Counted from the stretch's first letter, positions 8,042 through 17,710 are shown. The stretch is DNA of 64,000 bases from Clostridium sp. BJN0001 (GCF_022869825.1 NZ_CP094971.1:559501-623500), one strand, 5' to 3'. Translations and numbers: made by a program. The notes: generated by a model from the sequence alone, not told the origin.

Positions 8042-9559
8042 ATGGAAAAATTAACATTACAAAAGTTAGAGAAAACTTTATGGGATGCAGCAGATATTTT
8101 AAGAGGAGAGTTAAATGCTGCTCAATATATGGATTATATATTTGGATTGTTATTCTTAAAAAGAATGAATGATCAATTTGAAATAGAAAAAGAAGAAAAG
8201 AAAGAACAATTTAAACAAATGGGTTTACCAGAAGAAGAAATAGATACATTAACAGAAGATCCAAATATTTATGAAAATTTCTATGTTCCAGAAAGAGCAA
8301 GATGGAGTAAATTAAAAGATTTAACTTTGAATATAGGACCTGAATTAGATAAAGCATTTAAAGCAATAGAAGATGAACCTAAGAATAGTGAACTTATGGG
8401 GGTTCTTACTACAGCCAATTATAATGATAAAGAAAGAGTACCAGATAAGAAATTATCGCAACTATTGATTCTATTTAGTGGTATAAATCTAGCAAATGGT
8501 AATTTAGAAACCAAAGATGTTTTAGGAAATGCCTATGAATATTTAATAAAACAATTTGCTGATCAAGGTGGTACTAAAGGAGGAGAGTTTTATTCGCCAG
8601 AAGGTGTAGTTAAGACATTAGTTGGGATAGTAAAGCCTAAAGAAGGTGAGAAAATATACGATCCTACTTGTGGTTCTGGTGGTATGCTTATTAATTCTAC
8701 ATATTATATAGAAAAACATGGAGGAAATCCTAAGAATGTAATACTTAATGGGCAGGAAATAAACTTATCTACATGGGCAATATGTAAAATGAATATGTTA
8801 TTCCATGATGCTAAGGGAGCAGTTATAAAAAAAGGCGATACTATAAGAGATCCAAAACATACTAAAGGTGGAGTATTGGAAACCTTTGATGTAGTACTTG
8901 CAAATCCTCCTTTTTCATTAAAGAATTGGGGAATGGATGAAGCCAAAGCAGATTCATTTGGAAGATTTGTATATGGAATCCCACCAACATCATATGGTGA
9001 TTTAGCGTTTGTTGAGCATATGATATCTTCTTTAAATTCGAAGGGAAGAATGGGAACGGTATTACCTCATGGAGTATTATTTAGAGGAAGTTCAGAAGGA
9101 AAGATTAGAACAGGAATTCTTAATGATGATTTAATTGAAGCGGTAATAGGATTACCACAAAATATATTCTATGGAACAGGCATACCAGCAGCATTGCTTA
9201 TTATAAATAAAGATAAAACAGAAGAAAGAAAAAATAAAGTGTTATTTATAGATGCATCACAAGGATTTATTAAGGATGGTAATAAGAATAAGTTAAGAGA
9301 AGAAGATGTGGAAAAGATAATCACTACATTTGATAATTTTGAAAATGTAGAAAAATATGCAGAAGTAGTTGAGTTGGATACTATTAAGGAAAATGACTAT
9401 AACTTAAATATATCTAGATACGTTGATACTACAGAGGAAGAGGAAACTGTTGATATAGATTTAGTGTTGCAGGATATTAGAGAATTAAAAATGAAAATTG
9501 CTAATAATGAAGAAAAGTTGAATGTGTATTTAGAAGAATTAGGATTTGACATAATATAA
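8042..9559 (+). CDS. hsdM: Type I restriction-modification system, methyltransferase subunit
   Basis: 505 residues. N-terminal helical HsdM_N domain (LEKTLWDAADILRG...) followed by the adenine-N6 methyltransferase fold, with the S-adenosylmethionine motif DPTCGSGGM at 207-215 and the catalytic NPPF at 288-291. It pairs with HsdS to form M2S, which methylates the target adenine using S-adenosylmethionine, and with HsdR to form the restriction complex. It is first in the operon: hsdS follows at once, and hsdR comes after two inserted genes. Length and motifs are those of a functional HsdM. Confidence 0.95.
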   Translation: MEKLTLQKLEKTLWDAADILRGELNAAQYMDYIFGLLFLKRMNDQFEIEKEEKKEQFKQMGLPEEEIDTLTEDPNIYENFYVPERARWSKLKDLTLNIGPELDKAFKAIEDEPKNSELMGVLTTANYNDKERVPDKKLSQLLILFSGINLANGNLETKDVLGNAYEYLIKQFADQGGTKGGEFYSPEGVVKTLVGIVKPKEGEKIYDPTCGSGGMLINSTYYIEKHGGNPKNVILNGQEINLSTWAICKMNMLFHDAKGAVIKKGDTIRDPKHTKGGVLETFDVVLANPPFSLKNWGMDEAKADSFGRFVYGIPPTSYGDLAFVEHMISSLNSKGRMGTVLPHGVLFRGSSEGKIRTGILNDDLIEAVIGLPQNIFYGTGIPAALLIINKDKTEERKNKVLFIDASQGFIKDGNKNKLREEDVEKIITTFDNFENVEKYAEVVELDTIKENDYNLNISRYVDTTEEEETVDIDLVLQDIRELKMKIANNEEKLNVYLEELGFDII

Positions 9560-9572
9560 GGTGGTGAAGAAG

Positions 9573-10859
9573 GTGAAAGAAGGATATAAGAAGACTGAAT
9601 TAGGGTGGATACCTAGGGAATGGAGAGTTATAGGAACAGAAGAAATACTAATTGATGAAAAAAACTCTATTAAAATTGGACCATTTGGTAGTCAACTCAA
9701 AAAGGAGTATTTAACTAATAGTGGATATAAGGTATACGGACAAGAAAATGTTTTTAGAAATGACTTTAATTTAGGCGATAGGTATATTGATCAAGAGAGA
9801 TATGATTTATTAAAAAGTAGTTCTTTAAAACCCGGAGATTTAGTAATTAGCATGATGGGAACGGTTGGAAAAACAGCAATTATTCCTAATGATATAAAGA
9901 AAGGGATTATGGATTCACATCTTATAAGGTTAAGAGTTGATGAAAAAGTTTATAATAAGAAATTACTCCAGCAAATAATTCAAAATTCAACTTTAGTAAA
10001 AAATCAAATAAAAAAACTGTCAGTTGGAGGAATAATGGAAGGATTAAGTTCAACAATAATAAAGCAACTTAAGTTCCCGTTACCATTATTAAAAGAACAA
10101 CAAAAAATAGAAAATATTCTTTCAAGTGTTGATAGTCAAATAGAAGATGCAGATAAAATTATTGAGAAAACTAAGGAATTAAAAAAAGGATTAATGCAAA
10201 GGCTTTTAACTAAAGGAATTGGACATAAGGAATTTAAGAAGAGTGAAGTTGGAGAGATTCCGAAGTCTTGGGATGTTAAGGAACTTATAGACATATCATT
10301 AGGAAAAGGTGAATATGGAATTGGAGCAGCAGCAACTGAATATGAAAATGGAAGGCCACGATATCTAAGAATAACTGATATAGGAGATTCATGTGATTTA
10401 TTAATGGAAGATATTAAAGGAGTAAATGATGAAAAATTTAGTGACTATTTATTAAAAGAAAATGACATTGTATTTGCAAGGACTGGAAATACAACTGGAA
10501 AAAGTTATGTATACAATAAAAATGATGGAGTATTAGTGTATGCAGGATTTTTAATTAAGTTTAGTATTGATCCTCTGAAATGCAATGTAAAGTTTTTGAA
10601 ATATATAGTACAAAGCAAAAGATATTGGGATTGGGTTAAAGTAATGTCAACTAGGAGTGGTCAACCAGGAATTAATAGCGCAGAGTATTCTAAATTTAAG
10701 ATACAACTTCCAAGTGTCAGTGAGCAGAATAAGATAGAGGAAATATTATCATCAATAGACTCTCAAATAGAAGAATATGAAAATAAAAGAGTCAAATTAG
10801 AAGAAGTAAAAAAAGGATTAATGCAGCAACTTTTAACTGGAAAACTTAGAGTAATTTAA
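9573..10859 (+). CDS. hsdS: Type I restriction-modification system, specificity subunit
   Basis: 428 residues with two target-recognition domains in tandem, each entered by a conserved K.TE.GWIP.EW / KKSEVGEIPKSWD segment and each closed by a coiled coil ending in KKGLMQRLLT or KKGLMQQLLT. It sets the bipartite DNA target of the complex. Start GTG 9573 is preferred because AAGGTGGTG overlaps the hsdM stop; an in-frame GTG at 9561 is possible but lacks a binding site. The near-identical coiled-coil ends are typical and allow domain exchange by recombination. Confidence 0.93.
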   Translation: MKEGYKKTELGWIPREWRVIGTEEILIDEKNSIKIGPFGSQLKKEYLTNSGYKVYGQENVFRNDFNLGDRYIDQERYDLLKSSSLKPGDLVISMMGTVGKTAIIPNDIKKGIMDSHLIRLRVDEKVYNKKLLQQIIQNSTLVKNQIKKLSVGGIMEGLSSTIIKQLKFPLPLLKEQQKIENILSSVDSQIEDADKIIEKTKELKKGLMQRLLTKGIGHKEFKKSEVGEIPKSWDVKELIDISLGKGEYGIGAAATEYENGRPRYLRITDIGDSCDLLMEDIKGVNDEKFSDYLLKENDIVFARTGNTTGKSYVYNKNDGVLVYAGFLIKFSIDPLKCNVKFLKYIVQSKRYWDWVKVMSTRSGQPGINSAEYSKFKIQLPSVSEQNKIEEILSSIDSQIEEYENKRVKLEEVKKGLMQQLLTGKLRVI

Positions 10860-10879
10860 ATAAAAATGGGGTGATTTTA

Positions 10880-11851
10880 ATGAGTACACCAAATGTATTT
10901 GTTAGTTATAGTTGGGATAATGCAAGTCATATGGAATGGGTTGCATATTTGGTAAATGAACTAAGAAAAAAAGGAATTAACGCAGATTTCGATAGAAATA
11001 TAACTCAGCAAGGAACAGTAAATTTAAATAGGATGATGGTTGGAAATTTTAGGGTAAGTGATTATATAATTGTAGTTCTTACAGAAAATTATGCTCAAAG
11101 AGCAAATGAGCATAAGGGAGGTGTAGGGCTTGAAACTACATTTTTAGAAAATGAGTTATTAAATAATACAAAGAAGATAATTCCAATAAAACGAAGTAAA
11201 GGCAATGACTCAGAAGTAATACCATATTGTCTTAATGGGCTGGTATATATTGATTTTTCTGATGATAGTAAGTTTGAAGGTAGTCTAAATGAGTTGTTGT
11301 ATAAAATTTATGGGGTAAATCAATTTCAATTAGAGCCTTTAGGAGAAAAACCAGATTTAACACCAAGGAAGGTTCAATATAAAAATGAAGATAATGATAT
11401 TACTGTTCCAGATATTAATCTAATTCCTAATTTGAAACAGATAACGGATTTAGATAAGAAAAAATACATGAAAATTTCTTATGAAAAAATTAAAGAAGAG
11501 TTATTAAATTTGTCTAAATCTACGAAAAAACATAACAATAACTTTGGGTTTGAATTAGAGCAAAATGGAGATTTTGATTATAGAATAACATTCTATTTAA
11601 ATGGATTGGAAAGAACACGTATAAGATTTTGGTTAGGAAATATGATGGGATTTGGAGAACACTCTATTTTTATATCATATGACAAATATAATTTTAGTAA
11701 CAATTCATTTAATGAAATGATTACTTGCGAAGTAAAGAATAATGAATTAAAACTTAAAATGACAATGAATGTTTTGGGTTTTAATGGCGATACTGTTGAG
11801 GAGATTGCAAAACAATTATGGAAGAATATTTGTGGATATTTGACTGTATAG
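10880..11851 (+). CDS. SEFIR/TIR-like domain protein
   Basis: 323 residues. The first 140 form a SEFIR-type TIR-like domain: VFVSYSWDN, WVAYLVNELRKKGINADFDR, then SDYIIVVLTENYAQRAN and a TTFLENELL...KKIIPI stretch. The remaining 180 residues (from about EPLGEKPDLTPR) are unassigned and rich in beta-strand-like segments (FDYRITFYLNGLERTRIRFW). SEFIR/TIR domains in bacteria act as NAD-consuming or signalling modules in phage defence. ATG 10880 follows GGGGTGAT. It lies 20 bp after hsdS and 17 bp before a SIR2-type gene, so all three are probably co-transcribed. Whether it makes a signal for the SIR2 protein is inference from Thoeris-like logic. Confidence 0.8.
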   Translation: MSTPNVFVSYSWDNASHMEWVAYLVNELRKKGINADFDRNITQQGTVNLNRMMVGNFRVSDYIIVVLTENYAQRANEHKGGVGLETTFLENELLNNTKKIIPIKRSKGNDSEVIPYCLNGLVYIDFSDDSKFEGSLNELLYKIYGVNQFQLEPLGEKPDLTPRKVQYKNEDNDITVPDINLIPNLKQITDLDKKKYMKISYEKIKEELLNLSKSTKKHNNNFGFELEQNGDFDYRITFYLNGLERTRIRFWLGNMMGFGEHSIFISYDKYNFSNNSFNEMITCEVKNNELKLKMTMNVLGFNGDTVEEIAKQLWKNICGYLTV

Positions 11852-11868
11852 TTATGGAAAGGTAGTTT

Positions 11869-13440
11869 ATGGAGAGTAAGATATTAAGCATATTAAAACA
11901 ACACAATACAGTTCCAATATTATTTGTAGGGGCAGGATTATCTAGAAGATATCTTGAACTAGAAAATTGGGAAGGGCTTTTAAAGGTACTGGCAAGAAAA
12001 AACGTAGATAGTGATTATGCGTTTAATATGTATATTCAGAAAGCGAAAAATGAAGGTTTTGATATTGGTCTGTATCAAAAAGTAGCAGAACTTATAGGAA
12101 AAGATTTATCTGAAAAATGGTATGTTGACGATAAGTTTCAGAATATTAGAGAAAAATATAATGACGATATTATGAAAGGAACTGCACCATTAAAGATAGA
12201 AATTGCCGATTATATTAAGGATAATTCTAAAGATATATTAGACGATAAAAGAGATGAAGCAGAATTATTGATGCAAGTATCTAAAAAGAGTGTAGCAGGA
12301 GTAATAACAACTAATTATGATTTGTTGTTAGAAAGCCTAATGGATAAATACAAAGTTTATGTAGGGCAAGAAGAACTTATATTTTCACAATTACAAGGAA
12401 TCGGAGAAATTTATAAAATTCATGGATGTTGCACTAAACCTGAATCAATTATTATAGATGAAGAAGATTATAAAAATTTCAATGACAAAGAGCAGTATTT
12501 AGCAGCGAAAATTTTAACAATGTTTTTAGAACACCCAATAATATTTATAGGTTATTCAATAGGTGATGAAAATATAAGGAATATACTAAAAGATATTGTA
12601 AGATGCTTATCAGAGGAAAATTTATTGAAATTGAAAAATAGGCTAATATTTATAGAATGGGATAGAGAAGGAAATGATGAAGGTATATCAACACACTCTA
12701 TAACATTTGAAGATAAGAAAAGCATTGAGATGACTAAAATTAGGATAAAAGACTATAAAGTATTATATAATGCTATGTTAAAAAATAAAGCAAAATATTC
12801 AGCACCAATACTAAGAAATTTAAAACAAGATATATATGATTTAGTTCTAACTAATGAACCAGGAACTAAGATGAAGGTTGTTGGATTAGAGGATGATGAT
12901 AATCTTGAAAAGATAGAATGTGTTTTAGGTGTAGGTGTATTATCTGAGTTTGGAAATAAGGGGTATATGGGGCTGGAAGCAGAAGAAATATTTCTTGATG
13001 TTATATTTGATGATAGGAAATTTGATGCTAACTTAGTAGTGGCTCAAAGTTTACCAGCATTATTATCACATAACAGTAATAGTATTCCTATATATAAATA
13101 TGTTTCAACTTGTAAATGTCAAATACCAGAGAAAGTGAAAAAAGAGATTAAGGATAATTTTGAACAATTGCTTAGTAGAACTATTATAAGTAAAAAAATC
13201 AAAATGCCAGAATTAGTTAATATGACTATAGATGATGTTATTAAAGGGTATGGTGAAGAAAAGGCGCTAGAGTATATTGCAATGCTACCCAAAGATAACA
13301 TAAAGATAGATGAACTTAATATTTTTCTTAAAAACTTTTATAATAGTCACATTGATATTTTCAAAAATGGAAATTCCACAATTAAAACTAACTATAGAAG
13401 GTTAATAAAAATATTTGACTGGCTAAAATATTATAAATAA
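11869..13440 (+). CDS. SIR2-domain protein (putative NAD-depleting defence effector)
   Basis: 523 residues. N-terminal SIR2 fold with the NAD-binding loop LFVGAGLSRRY (18-28), TTNYD (147-151) and the likely catalytic His185 in KIHGC; GYSIGDENIRNIL follows as in SIR2_2-type defence proteins. The C-terminal 200 residues are unrecognised and are not evidently a SLOG domain, so it is not a standard ThsA. Such proteins commonly degrade NAD to stop infected cells. The gene is 17 bp downstream of the SEFIR gene and sits inside an RM operon. The ATG is preceded by AAAGGTAG. Confidence 0.82.
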   Translation: MESKILSILKQHNTVPILFVGAGLSRRYLELENWEGLLKVLARKNVDSDYAFNMYIQKAKNEGFDIGLYQKVAELIGKDLSEKWYVDDKFQNIREKYNDDIMKGTAPLKIEIADYIKDNSKDILDDKRDEAELLMQVSKKSVAGVITTNYDLLLESLMDKYKVYVGQEELIFSQLQGIGEIYKIHGCCTKPESIIIDEEDYKNFNDKEQYLAAKILTMFLEHPIIFIGYSIGDENIRNILKDIVRCLSEENLLKLKNRLIFIEWDREGNDEGISTHSITFEDKKSIEMTKIRIKDYKVLYNAMLKNKAKYSAPILRNLKQDIYDLVLTNEPGTKMKVVGLEDDDNLEKIECVLGVGVLSEFGNKGYMGLEAEEIFLDVIFDDRKFDANLVVAQSLPALLSHNSNSIPIYKYVSTCKCQIPEKVKKEIKDNFEQLLSRTIISKKIKMPELVNMTIDDVIKGYGEEKALEYIAMLPKDNIKIDELNIFLKNFYNSHIDIFKNGNSTIKTNYRRLIKIFDWLKYYK

Positions 13441-13582
13441 AAAAGAATCCTAGTCCAAGTGAGGAGCAAATCACTCACCAAGTTTCTAAGATTCTTGTAC
13501 CTATGCTGAATGCCTAGTTTGAATAGCAAGGAGCGAATCACTCGCCTCTCTTAAGCATTATAACCATAATATATGTTTCTTT
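13437..13582 (-). ncRNA. Candidate structured antisense/small RNA before hsdR
   Basis: On the minus strand a good promoter lies at 13589-13617 (TTGTTC, 17 bp, TATAAT). From about 13582 the sequence carries two copies of a 17-nt motif, GGCGAGTGATTCGCTCC (13530-13546) and GGTGAGTGATTTGCTCC (13463-13479). They differ at two positions that face each other in the small stem, so both can fold. It ends in a hairpin AAGAATCTTAG...CTAGGATTCTT followed by six Ts. The RNA would run convergent to the SIR2 gene end and away from hsdR. Existence of a transcript is inferred from promoter plus terminator plus structure. Confidence 0.55.
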
Positions 13583-13662
13583 AATCAAATTATACACTAG
13601 TTTAAGAAAAAGAACAATTGTAAATAAATAAAAAAATGTAAAATAATTGAATATTTCTGATA

Positions 13663-13693
13663 ATCAGTTGTTGTATAAAATGCAACAACTGAT
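13663..13693 (+). promoter_or_regulatory. Perfect 11-bp inverted repeat in the hsdR leader
   Basis: ATCAGTTGTTG (13663-13673) and CAACAACTGAT (13683-13693) enclose the 9-nt loop TATAAAATG. It stops 10 bases before the hsdR AGGAGG. It could be an operator around a -10 element or an RNA hairpin limiting hsdR translation. Control of the restriction subunit separately from the methylase would make biological sense; that is inference. Confidence 0.55.
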
Positions 13694-13718
13694 AAATCAA
13701 TTAAGGAGGATAGAATTA

Positions 13719-16700
13719 GTGGATAATTATTTAGGTAATGAATTAACTCTAGTAGAAGAACCAGCAGTAGAATATCTTAAATCACTAGGTTATGAATATA
13801 TAGATGGAGATAAATTAACTCCAGAATTAGGAGAACGTGATACATTAAGTGATGTTATTTTAAATAGAAGAATGATGAAATCATTAAAGAAACTTAATTC
13901 TTGGATTTCTGATGAAAATGCTAATAAGATTATTAGAAAGTTTGAAAGAGCAGAATCTCTAGGAAGTGGGCTTTTAGAGATAAATGAAAAGATATATGAA
14001 TACATAGTTAATCTTAAATTGACAGTGGACCAAGTTATTGATGGAAGAAAAGAAACGCCTACAGTTCATTTGATTGATTTTAAAGATATTAATAATAATG
14101 ACTTTTTAGTATGTAGGCAATTTGTTGTTAAAGGATCACAAGAGACAATTAGACCTGATATAGTTATTTTTATTAATGGAATGCCTATAGTAGTTTTAGA
14201 ATGTAAGTCTCCATTTAAAGATGGAGATTCTAATGAAAATGTAGGTAAGCATGATGCTTATGCACAACTTAGAAGATATATGAATGGGCGTGATGCTAAT
14301 TTTATAGAAGGCTCAGAAAGATTATTTTATACAAATTTTATTACTGGAATTTTAAATAAATATACTGCATTTGTTGGGACTATTTCTAGTGGGTACAAGC
14401 ATTACATTGAGTGGAAGGATGCTTATCCAGTAAATAATGTTGATGTATTTGAATATAAGGAAACTCCTCAAAATATTCTATTACAAGGTATCTTTAAAAG
14501 AGAAAATTTACTTGACATAATGCAGAATTTTATTGTTTATGATATGGACAAGGAGAATTCTAGAAAAGTTAAAAAGGTATGTAGATACCAACAGTTTAGA
14601 GCAGTTCAAAAGTGTATAAAAAGACTTGAAGAAGGAAAAACTCCTTTAGAAAAAGGTGGAGTAGTTTGGCATACTCAAGGGAGTGGAAAATCTTTAAGTA
14701 TGGTTTTCTTATCTAGAAAGATAAGGAGTATAAAGAAGTTAAGCGATGCAACAATTATTATAGTTACAGATAGAACTGATCTTGATGAACAGATATTTGA
14801 AACTCTTCAAAATACACTTACTAATACAATACCTGTTCGTGCTGAAAAAATTGAACAGATGAAGGAACTGCTCAGACAGTCAAATGCGCAAGTAATTACA
14901 ACAACTATTCAGAAGTTCCAAAGTGATAAGGAAGAAAGCAATATAGAAGGACTATTTCTTGAAAAGGAATATGAAATTTTATCCACTAAAAATAATATTA
15001 TAGTTATGACTGATGAAGCGCATAGAAGTCAATATAAAGGTACTGCTGCTAATATGAGAACTGCATTGCCTAATGCAACTTTTATTGGATTTACAGGTAC
15101 TCCTATTGATAAACAAGATAAATCTACACCTAGGACTTTTGGTTCTTATATAGATCAATATTCTATAAAAGATGCAGTAAAAGATGGAGCAACAGTTAAG
15201 ATTGTTTATGAAGGCAGAAAACCGGATTTACATATTTCTGGTGAGAATTTAGAAGAACTATTTGAACAAGCATTTGAAGATAGAACAGAGGAAGAAAAAG
15301 AAGCAATTAAGCAAAAGTATGCCAACAAAAAAACAGTAGTAGAATCTGATGAAAGAATTGAAGAAGTTGCCAAGGATATACTTAAACATTATAAGGACTA
15401 TATTTATCCAAATGGATTTAAGGCACAAATAGTATGTGTATCAAGGGAAGCCTGTGTTAAATATTATGATGCTTTAAATAAGTATATGAAAGATATTATT
15501 GGTGAAGAATTAGAATGTAAAATAATATATTCAAAAGGCGAATTAAATGAAGATGCAAGTTTAAAAGAGCACTATACAACTAAGGAAGAGCAAAAGACAA
15601 TAATAAATGAATACAAGAAAAAAGTGTCTGAAAGTAAAGTATGCTTTATTATAGTTAAAGACATGTTGCTTACTGGTTTTGATGCTCCAATAGAGCAAGT
15701 AATGTATTTAGACAGGCCTCTAAAAGAACATACTTTATTACAAGCCATTGCAAGGGTAAATAGAACTTGTGGAGATATAAAGAAGTGTGGTTATGTTGTT
15801 GATTACTATGGAGTTTTGGATTTTTTAGATGAAGCCTTAGCAATATTTGATAAAGAAGATTTAGGCAGACCTATGGAATCTATGGCTAGTATTTATGATG
15901 AAATGCTTTCTTTAAGAGAAAATGTAATGAGAATGTTTAGCGGTGTAGATAAAGATAATTTGGACGCATTAGTTAAAATACTTGAACCAGAAGATAAAAG
16001 AGCAGAATTTGAAGTTGCATATAAGAAATTCGCAGGTGCAGTAGAAACATTAATGCCAACTGTATCTAAAGATATATTAAATGATGTAAAATGGTTATCC
16101 TATATTAGAGCAGCAGCAAAGATGAGATATAATCCAGAAAAGAAACTAGATATAGGTGATTGCGGTGAAAAGGTTAAGGAAATAATATCAGAACATCTTT
16201 CATCTAATGGAGTTATAAGTTGGATTGAGCCAATAACATTATTTGAAGATGATTTTGAAAATAAAATTAAAAATAATATGAGTGATGAAGCAGTAGCATC
16301 TACCATGGAACATGCTATTAAAAATGCTATTCATTTAAAGATGGATGAAAATCCTGTGTATTATACAAGCCTATTTGAAAAACTTCAACAAATTTTAGAA
16401 GAGACAAAGAATGATTGGGTGGAAAAAAAGGCGAGATTAAAGGAATTCATGAAGAATGATATTGGCAGTGGTGAAAAAGACATGGCTAATGAATTAGGAC
16501 TTAATGTTAAAGAATTTGCTGTTTTTGAAACTGTTAGAAAATTACTAGAAGATGGGGAAGAAGCAAGTGACGTGATTAAAGAAGATTCTGTTACTTATAT
16601 GAATGATAATACAGTTGAATTTACTAAGGAATTTGCTAAAGAATTTAATGATAAGATTACTAAAGAATGGTATATGAAAAGTTGGACAGAAAACCAAACA

Positions 16701-16856
16701 AAGGTGTCAGAAATAGAAAATAAAATTTATATGTTTTTACTAAGCAAAAATCAAAAGATAAGAGAAGTCTATGGTGCAGATACATTAAGTAAGATACAAG
16801 AATTAAGAAAGCAACTGATTAATCTTGCAAAGATACATTATGCAAGCATAGATTAA
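13719..16856 (+). CDS. hsdR: Type I restriction endonuclease, ATP-dependent motor subunit
   Basis: 1045 residues. GTG start at 13719 is chosen because AGGAGG (13704-13709) stands nine bases before it; an upstream in-frame TTG at 13647 would run through the hairpin. Domains: N-terminal PD-(D/E)XK nuclease with RPDIVIF and LECK (Glu161, Lys163), SF2 helicase with HTQGSGKS (318-325) and DEAHRSQ (from 432), later RVNRTCG helicase motif VI, then a C-terminal helical region for binding the M2S core. It translocates unmodified DNA and cuts it. It lies 278 bp after the SIR2 gene and has its own leader. Confidence 0.95.
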   Translation: MDNYLGNELTLVEEPAVEYLKSLGYEYIDGDKLTPELGERDTLSDVILNRRMMKSLKKLNSWISDENANKIIRKFERAESLGSGLLEINEKIYEYIVNLKLTVDQVIDGRKETPTVHLIDFKDINNNDFLVCRQFVVKGSQETIRPDIVIFINGMPIVVLECKSPFKDGDSNENVGKHDAYAQLRRYMNGRDANFIEGSERLFYTNFITGILNKYTAFVGTISSGYKHYIEWKDAYPVNNVDVFEYKETPQNILLQGIFKRENLLDIMQNFIVYDMDKENSRKVKKVCRYQQFRAVQKCIKRLEEGKTPLEKGGVVWHTQGSGKSLSMVFLSRKIRSIKKLSDATIIIVTDRTDLDEQIFETLQNTLTNTIPVRAEKIEQMKELLRQSNAQVITTTIQKFQSDKEESNIEGLFLEKEYEILSTKNNIIVMTDEAHRSQYKGTAANMRTALPNATFIGFTGTPIDKQDKSTPRTFGSYIDQYSIKDAVKDGATVKIVYEGRKPDLHISGENLEELFEQAFEDRTEEEKEAIKQKYANKKTVVESDERIEEVAKDILKHYKDYIYPNGFKAQIVCVSREACVKYYDALNKYMKDIIGEELECKIIYSKGELNEDASLKEHYTTKEEQKTIINEYKKKVSESKVCFIIVKDMLLTGFDAPIEQVMYLDRPLKEHTLLQAIARVNRTCGDIKKCGYVVDYYGVLDFLDEALAIFDKEDLGRPMESMASIYDEMLSLRENVMRMFSGVDKDNLDALVKILEPEDKRAEFEVAYKKFAGAVETLMPTVSKDILNDVKWLSYIRAAAKMRYNPEKKLDIGDCGEKVKEIISEHLSSNGVISWIEPITLFEDDFENKIKNNMSDEAVASTMEHAIKNAIHLKMDENPVYYTSLFEKLQQILEETKNDWVEKKARLKEFMKNDIGSGEKDMANELGLNVKEFAVFETVRKLLEDGEEASDVIKEDSVTYMNDNTVEFTKEFAKEFNDKITKEWYMKSWTENQTKVSEIENKIYMFLLSKNQKIREVYGADTLSKIQELRKQLINLAKIHYASID

Positions 16857-16881
16857 TTTAATCGCCTAGAGGTGAAAAAAC

Positions 16882-17595
16882 ATGAAATTAGGATTTCAAT
16901 ATGGAACTAGGTATATAAATTTTAATGTTGCATATAGGGACAGAAAAACAATTACAATAGAAGTAGAACCAAGTGGAGAAGTTAATGTTATTTCTCCTAT
17001 AAATGCAACAGAAGAAATTATATTGAAAAAAGTAAAATCAAAAGCAAAGTGGATAGTTCAGAAGCAGTATGAAGTGAAAAATATTAATGTTAATAAGATT
17101 AGAAGAGAAGCAGTAAATGGAGAATCTTATTTATATCTAGGAAGAGCCTATTCGCTTCAATTGATTTATGATGAAAATGCTGAAAACATTAATGTGAGGC
17201 TACTCAGGGGACAATTTACTGTTACGACTTATACTAAAGATCAGGATAAAATAAAATTAGCCTTAGAGAATTGGTACAGGAATAAGGCATTAAAAAAAGT
17301 AAAAGAAAGAGTAAAATATTATGGAAGTTATTTTAAAGATAAAGTAACTGATGTAAGAGTTAAAGAGCAAAAGAAGAGATGGGCTAGTTGTACAAAAAAT
17401 AATGAGTTACTGTTTAACTGGAGATGTGTTATGGCTCCTTCAAACATACTTGATTATATAGTAGTTCATGAAATGTGCCACATGCACTATAAGAGCCATT
17501 CTAAGGAATTCTGGGATAATGTGTGCTCTGTATTAAATGATTATGAATATAGAAAAGAGTGGCTTAAAAATAATGGTATAAAATTAGATGTGTAA
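16882..17595 (+). CDS. YgjP/SprT-like zinc metallopeptidase (DUF45/M48-like)
   Basis: 237 residues. The zinc site is HEMCHMHYKSHSKEFW starting at residue 196 (HExxH plus downstream His), preceded by KKRWASCTKNNELLFNWRCV, the typical YgjP-family signature. Proteins of this family are often encoded next to hsdR in type I RM loci. Their job there is not established; proteolytic control of restriction is a plausible guess. ATG is preceded by AGAGGTGA, 25 bp after hsdR, so it belongs to the same operon. Confidence 0.85.
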   Translation: MKLGFQYGTRYINFNVAYRDRKTITIEVEPSGEVNVISPINATEEIILKKVKSKAKWIVQKQYEVKNINVNKIRREAVNGESYLYLGRAYSLQLIYDENAENINVRLLRGQFTVTTYTKDQDKIKLALENWYRNKALKKVKERVKYYGSYFKDKVTDVRVKEQKKRWASCTKNNELLFNWRCVMAPSNILDYIVVHEMCHMHYKSHSKEFWDNVCSVLNDYEYRKEWLKNNGIKLDV

Positions 17596-17662
17596 TTCAG
17601 CAATTAAATCTTATTGAAAAAAATATTAATAATAATTGAAAATAATAAACTTAAATAACAGA

Positions 17663-17699
17663 AAAACTTCCTATTATTAAATTGACTAGGAAGTTTTTT
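17663..17699 (+). terminator. Terminator of the RM operon
   Basis: AAAACTTCCTA (17663-17673) pairs with TAGGAAGTTTT (17687-17697), followed by more Ts. It lies between two convergent genes and, with As on its left side, could act for both. Confidence 0.8.
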
Positions 17700-17710
17700 G
17701 TTATATTGGA

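Noticed and set aside
10880..13440. Calling the SEFIR-SIR2 pair Thoeris
   Set aside because: The SIR2 protein lacks an evident SLOG domain, and the other protein carries a SEFIR-type domain with an unknown C-terminus; the name would overstate the evidence.
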